Translations under genes and position numbers: made by a program
The notes under the pieces: generated by a model
The model's database searches: none
Told to the model about the DNA's origin: nothing
The model's input: the letters and a program-made list of their open reading frames with translations, nothing else
Shown: positions 60,704 to 64,000 of the stretch, in pieces
Layout of the letters: each line of letters opens with the position of its first letter
Numbering within the stretch: position 1 is the stretch's first letter
NCBI GenBank assembly: GCA_963712765.1
Contig: CAVQIX010000004.1
Coordinates: 310,001 to 374,000, forward strand
Origin: CAXMST01 sp963712765
GTDB lineage: Bacteria > Actinomycetota > Thermoleophilia > Solirubrobacterales > 70-9
Reading direction: 5' to 3'
DNA length: 64,000 nucleotides

Positions 60704-62287
60704 GTGGACGCCTCAGCACAAGCCCCCGACCGACGCTGGTGGGCGCTGGTCGGTAGCTGTGCCGGGCTCACGGTCCTGATGCTCGATTCGACCGTCGTCA
60801 ACCTGGCGCTGCCGGAGCTGCGACGCGAGCTCGACGCCTCGACCGCCGAGTTGCAGTGGATACCGAACGCCTATCTGCTCGCGATCGCCGCGACGGTGGT
60901 GACCGCCGGCCGGCTCGGCGATATCTACGGGCGCCGCCGGATCTTCCTCAGTGGCCTGATCCTGTTCGGAATCGGCTCGGTGATCGGCGGCTCGGGTCCG
61001 GACGCGACGACGGTGATCGCCGGCCGGATCGTGCAAGGGCTGGGCGCCGCCGCGCTGCTGCCGCTGTCGCTGACGATCGTCACCGACGCATTTCCGGCCT
61101 CCGAGCGTGCCCGGGCGATGGGCATCTGGGCCGCGGTCTCGGGGATCTCGCTCGCGGTCGGCCCGCTGATCGGCGGCGTGCTCGCCGGGGTCGACTGGCG
61201 ACTGATCTTCTGGATCAACCTCCCGATCGTCGTCGCCGGTTTTCTGCTCACCCGATGGGCGGCGAAGGAGACCCGCGACGAGACCTCGGCGCCGAGGGTC
61301 GACTGGCCCGGCGTGGCGCTGCTCACGATCGGGCTGACCGCGTTTGTGCTTGGCGTCGTGCAGGGCGAGGACTGGGGTTGGGACTCGGCGAAGACCCTGG
61401 GCACGATCACTACGGGACTGCTGTCGTTGATCGCGTTCTGGTTCGTCGAGCACCGGGTGCCGAACCCGACCGTCGATTTCTCCCTGTTCCGTAACGGGCC
61501 CTATTTCGGCGCCAGCGCCGCCGCCTTCGCGCTGGTCGGCGCCTACTGGGTGGTGATGTTCTTCGAGCCGCAGTACCTGCAGGACATCCTCGACTTCAGC
61601 CCGGCCGAGGCAGGGCTGCTGATCCTGCCGGTGACCCTGCCGATGGTCCTGCTGTCGCCGTTCATACACCGGGCCACCGCCACCCTGGGCCCGAGAACGG
61701 TGATGACGACCGGGATGGTGCTCGGAACCGTCGGCCTGTTCGTGATGGGCCGGATCGACGCCGACACGGGCTACGGGGTCCTGTTCGCCGGGTTCTCACT
61801 GTTCGGTATCGGCATGGGACTCGTCTACGCACCGATGCAGACCGCCGCGATGGAGGCGATGCCTCAGGCCAAGGCCGGGATCGCCTCCGGCGTGCTGGCG
61901 ATGAACCGGATCATGTCCGGGGCGATCGCGCTCGCGATCAGCGGCGCGATCTTCAACGCGCTGCTGCGCGAGCGGATCCAGACGCTCGTCGAGACCCCGG
62001 CCTTGAGCGAGCGCGACGCCGCCGAGCTCCAGGGCCTCGCCGCCGGCACTGAATCGGCGCAGGCGCAGCTCGCCGAGCAGCCGGCCCCGACGGCCGCGGC
62101 GATCACAGACGCCGTCGACGAGGCCTTCTCGTTCGCGCTCTCGAACACCCTGATCCTGCCGACCGTCCTCGCGGCGCTCGGCACGGCCCTCTGCTGGTGG
62201 TTCGTCCGCTCGCCGGAGCCGGGCGCGGGGAGCGAGGCGGCGACCCCGCCCCCCCATCACGACCACCGGGGCCGCTTCCACCTCTGA
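60704..62287 (+). CDS. DHA2-type MFS transporter (EmrB/QacA family)
   Basis: The 527-residue protein has about 14 transmembrane helices and the family motifs: LDSTVVNLALPELRRELDAS in helix 1, GRLGDIYGRRRIFL (motif A) and the helix-5 LIGGVLAGVDWRLIFWINLP. Such proteins export drugs or toxic compounds by proton antiport. The start is GTG 60704 with no ribosome-binding site visible, consistent with a leaderless mRNA or with readthrough from the tRNA gene. Confidence 0.9.
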   Translation: MDASAQAPDRRWWALVGSCAGLTVLMLDSTVVNLALPELRRELDASTAELQWIPNAYLLAIAATVVTAGRLGDIYGRRRIFLSGLILFGIGSVIGGSGPDATTVIAGRIVQGLGAAALLPLSLTIVTDAFPASERARAMGIWAAVSGISLAVGPLIGGVLAGVDWRLIFWINLPIVVAGFLLTRWAAKETRDETSAPRVDWPGVALLTIGLTAFVLGVVQGEDWGWDSAKTLGTITTGLLSLIAFWFVEHRVPNPTVDFSLFRNGPYFGASAAAFALVGAYWVVMFFEPQYLQDILDFSPAEAGLLILPVTLPMVLLSPFIHRATATLGPRTVMTTGMVLGTVGLFVMGRIDADTGYGVLFAGFSLFGIGMGLVYAPMQTAAMEAMPQAKAGIASGVLAMNRIMSGAIALAISGAIFNALLRERIQTLVETPALSERDAAELQGLAAGTESAQAQLAEQPAPTAAAITDAVDEAFSFALSNTLILPTVLAALGTALCWWFVRSPEPGAGSEAATPPPHHDHRGRFHL

Positions 62288-62293
62288 TCCCTG

Positions 62294-62500
62294 CTACCGG
62301 TCGTCCTCGTCGGGTGGGTTGCGAATCGCGCCGATCAGACCCACCAATGCGAGACCGATGACCAGGAAGGAGAAGCCGAAGGCCATGATCGAAGCGAAGT
62401 TGAGCTCGGCTGACGGCAGCGAGGCGAGGGTCAGTCCGCCGAAGGCGACGATGAAAGCGACCCCTAGGCCGAGCATCAATCCTCGCATCTGCTTGTCCAT
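62294..62500 (-). CDS. Small two-helix membrane protein
   Basis: The 68-residue protein has two transmembrane helices (about 8-28 and 38-58) and a charged C-terminus. It starts MDKQMRGLMLGLG, and no family is recognised. It is convergent with the MFS gene and 18 bp downstream of the rhomboid gene, with which it is probably cotranscribed. Confidence 0.7.
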   Translation of the reverse strand: MDKQMRGLMLGLGVAFIVAFGGLTLASLPSAELNFASIMAFGFSFLVIGLALVGLIGAIRNPPDEDDR

Positions 62501-62518
62501 CTCGAGTCTCGCTTTCCC

Positions 62519-63370
62519 TCAGCCGCTGCTGGTCGGTTCGGCCACCGGCGGCGCCGGATCGTCCCGCCTGCCCCACACGAAGAGCCGAATCATCGCCAAT
62601 CCGAAGGCGAAGCCCGCGACATGCGCGAAGTAGGCAACACCTCCGCTCTCGCTCAGCTCGGGTGAGACGAGCTGACCGAAGGCCGGCAGGAACTGCAGCA
62701 TGAACCAGATCGAGAGCAGCAGGAGCGCGGGTATCTCGATAAAGGTGAAGAAGAAGACGATGAAGATGATCGTCAGCACTCTCGCCCGCGGATGCAGGAG
62801 GGCGTAGGCGCCAAGCACGCCGGCAACCGCGCCGCTCGCGCCGATCGTGGGGATCGTCGAGTCGGTGTCGAGCAACGCCTGGCCGTAGACAGCCGCGAGC
62901 CCGGCGAGCAGGTAGAAGGCGATGAACCGCCCCCGGCCCATCGAGTCCTCGATGTTGTTGCCGAAGACCCAGAGAAAAAGCATGTTCCCGGCGAGATGGA
63001 GGAAGCCCGCGTGGAGGAACATCGAGGTGATCAGCGTCAGCCAAAAGACCGGCATCTCGAGGTTGCGGGGGTAGCCCTGCTGGCGGAACTCCGACGGCCT
63101 CGGCGCCCCCTGACAGATGATCTCCTGTCGGGTGCTGGTGGCGGCGACGCCGCACTCCTTACCGGGGTGGGTGATCCGATAGGGGATCGCCCCGTAGTCG
63201 ATCGCCAGCTGGTCCCGCTCGGAGACGCCGACCGCGGCCAGCTCGGGCGTTGAGGCCTGATCGTCGGGGAGGAACAGCTGGTAGCCGAAGACCGCGATGT
63301 TGATCGCGATCAGGATCACGGTGACCACCGGGAACCGTGAGGTGGGGATGTTGTCCTTGAGCGGGAACAC
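62519..63370 (-). CDS. Rhomboid-family intramembrane serine protease
   Basis: It would cut membrane proteins within the bilayer. Of 283 residues, about seven transmembrane helices carry the oxyanion/loop region HLAGNMLFLWVFGNNIED (Asn129), the catalytic serine GASG (Ser179) and the catalytic histidine (His250, YFAHVAGFAFGL). A cysteine-bearing loop of about 60 residues (about 41-100) sits between the first two helices. Substrates unknown. Confidence 0.92.
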   Translation of the reverse strand: MFPLKDNIPTSRFPVVTVILIAINIAVFGYQLFLPDDQASTPELAAVGVSERDQLAIDYGAIPYRITHPGKECGVAATSTRQEIICQGAPRPSEFRQQGYPRNLEMPVFWLTLITSMFLHAGFLHLAGNMLFLWVFGNNIEDSMGRGRFIAFYLLAGLAAVYGQALLDTDSTIPTIGASGAVAGVLGAYALLHPRARVLTIIFIVFFFTFIEIPALLLLSIWFMLQFLPAFGQLVSPELSESGGVAYFAHVAGFAFGLAMIRLFVWGRRDDPAPPVAEPTSSG

Positions 63371-63446
63371 CGGCTGCGTAGGGTAGGCGCGCGGGTCCCC
63401 CGGAAGCGTCCGGGCATCTAAATGGCAGAAAGCTGATCGACTTTGC

Positions 63447-63452
63447 CATAAT
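63447..63452 (+). promoter_or_regulatory. Candidate -10 element for a leaderless mRNA
   Basis: CATAAT lies nine bases before the GTG at 63461, so a transcript starting at about 63459-63461 would begin at the start codon. The 63421-63455 stretch is unusually AT-rich for this window. It also lies upstream of the divergent rhomboid gene. No clear -35 was found. Confidence 0.4.
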
Positions 63453-63460
63453 TAGGCTGA

Positions 63461-64000
63461 GTGAGCCCGAGCGCATCCACGCGAGCCCGCCGTCCGCGGA
63501 CGGCCGACCCTTACCGGGACACCTCGGTGATCGATGAGCGCGCCCCGCGCGTCAACCAGACCGTCGTCGGCTTGGTCGCCCTCGCCGGGGTCGTCTTCGG
63601 CTGGCCTGTGGCGTGGGCGCTGATCGCGCTGCAGCTCGGCGTCGGGGTCACCCTCGGCCGCCGCTACTGCCTCGCCTGCCTGGCATATTTCGAGCTGATC
63701 CAGCCGCGGATCGGCGAGGGCCGGCTGGAGGACTCACGCGCGCCACGCCTGGCGAATCTGATCGGCATCGCCTTCCTCGGCTCTGCATCCGCCGCCTGGT
63801 GGCTCGGCTTCGAGACGGCCGGCCTGGTGCTCGGCGCGCTGGTCGCCGCGCTCGCCCTCCTTGCCGCGGCCACCGGCTTCTGCGCCGGCTGCGAGCTCTA
63901 CCGGCTCGGTGCCCGGCTGCGGGGGATCTCGCCGCGGCACCACGACCGCATCGATCCCGCCGATCTCGCGACCGTCGGCGGTCTCGGCATGCGCACGATC
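63461..64000 (+). CDS. DUF4395 membrane protein, 3' end outside window
   Basis: DUF4395 proteins are membrane proteins sometimes joined to a thioredoxin/glutaredoxin-like domain. The first 180 codons are present. The signature is RYCLACLAYFELIQPRIGEG, then EDSRAPRLANLIGIAF and ATGFCAGCELYRLG, with two CxxC-type cysteine pairs and about four transmembrane segments. The protein continues past the right edge. GTG 63461 is the likely start, with the -10 at 63447. Confidence 0.85.
   Translation, partial: MSPSASTRARRPRTADPYRDTSVIDERAPRVNQTVVGLVALAGVVFGWPVAWALIALQLGVGVTLGRRYCLACLAYFELIQPRIGEGRLEDSRAPRLANLIGIAFLGSASAAWWLGFETAGLVLGALVAALALLAAATGFCAGCELYRLGARLRGISPRHHDRIDPADLATVGGLGMRTI

Noticed and set aside
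1..64000. CRISPR array, integrase, transposase or phage genes
   Set aside because: None were found: no direct-repeat arrays, no IS-type inverted repeats with transposase frames, and gene order is that of a conserved chromosome.

Overview
This is high-GC, gene-dense DNA whose first part is a chromosome origin neighbourhood. One arm reads leftward (rpmH, rnpA, yidD, yidC, khpB, rsmG, parA, parB). The other reads rightward (dnaA, dnaN, recF, a DUF721 gene, gyrB, gyrA). A perfect parS site lies in the yidD 5' end. The host is very probably an actinobacterium. The fhaA-fhaB-pstP-rodA-pbpA-pknB operon is the mycobacterial/streptomycete cell-growth signalling cluster, and GTG/TTG starts are common. 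DUF4446, DUF3105 and DUF4395 proteins plus many S/T kinases suggest a deep lineage such as Thermoleophilia (Solirubrobacterales). The lineage is inference; no 16S gene is present.

Layout. 1-13904: origin, replication, RNA and topoisomerase genes, with a C-rich dnaA-dnaN gap that is the best oriC candidate. 13905-14358: a gene-poor stretch with an unusual short transcription unit (a 16-nt perfect-type Shine-Dalgarno, a 14-codon peptide and a strong terminator). 14359-18178: a secreted protein, an HNH protein, prephenate dehydratase, a DUF4446 protein and a membrane protein. 18186-29740: a Ser/Thr-phosphorylation and wall-growth block with three kinases, two FHA proteins, a PP2C phosphatase, RodA/FtsW, a class B PBP and a frameshifted D-Ala-D-Ala ligase. 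29869-33063: a VOC protein, a damaged tandem acetyltransferase-like gene, purM and uppP.

33213-45763 is a surface-polysaccharide locus: nucleotide-sugar dehydratase/epimerase, two LytR_C-type proteins, a FlgD-like lipid-side protein, O-antigen-ligase-like polymerase, flippase, three glycosyltransferases, an initiating sugar transferase and two acetyltransferase-fold proteins. UppP (lipid carrier recycling) and a PGRP-type amidase border it, so lipid-linked export and attachment to peptidoglycan would fit. 45788-57345 is metabolic: DUF3105, alpha/beta hydrolase, metF, a BI-1-like protein, and a run of flavin oxidoreductases and an acyl-CoA ligase. 57482-64000 holds a small CxxC protein, two oppositely oriented tRNA-Ala genes, an acidic protein, glutamate dehydrogenase, a DHA2-type MFS exporter, a rhomboid protease and the start of a DUF4395 protein.

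Two genes look broken: ddl (single-base frameshift) and the tandem acetyltransferase-like gene (internal loss of about 65 codons). The ends of the window cut parB and the DUF4395 gene.
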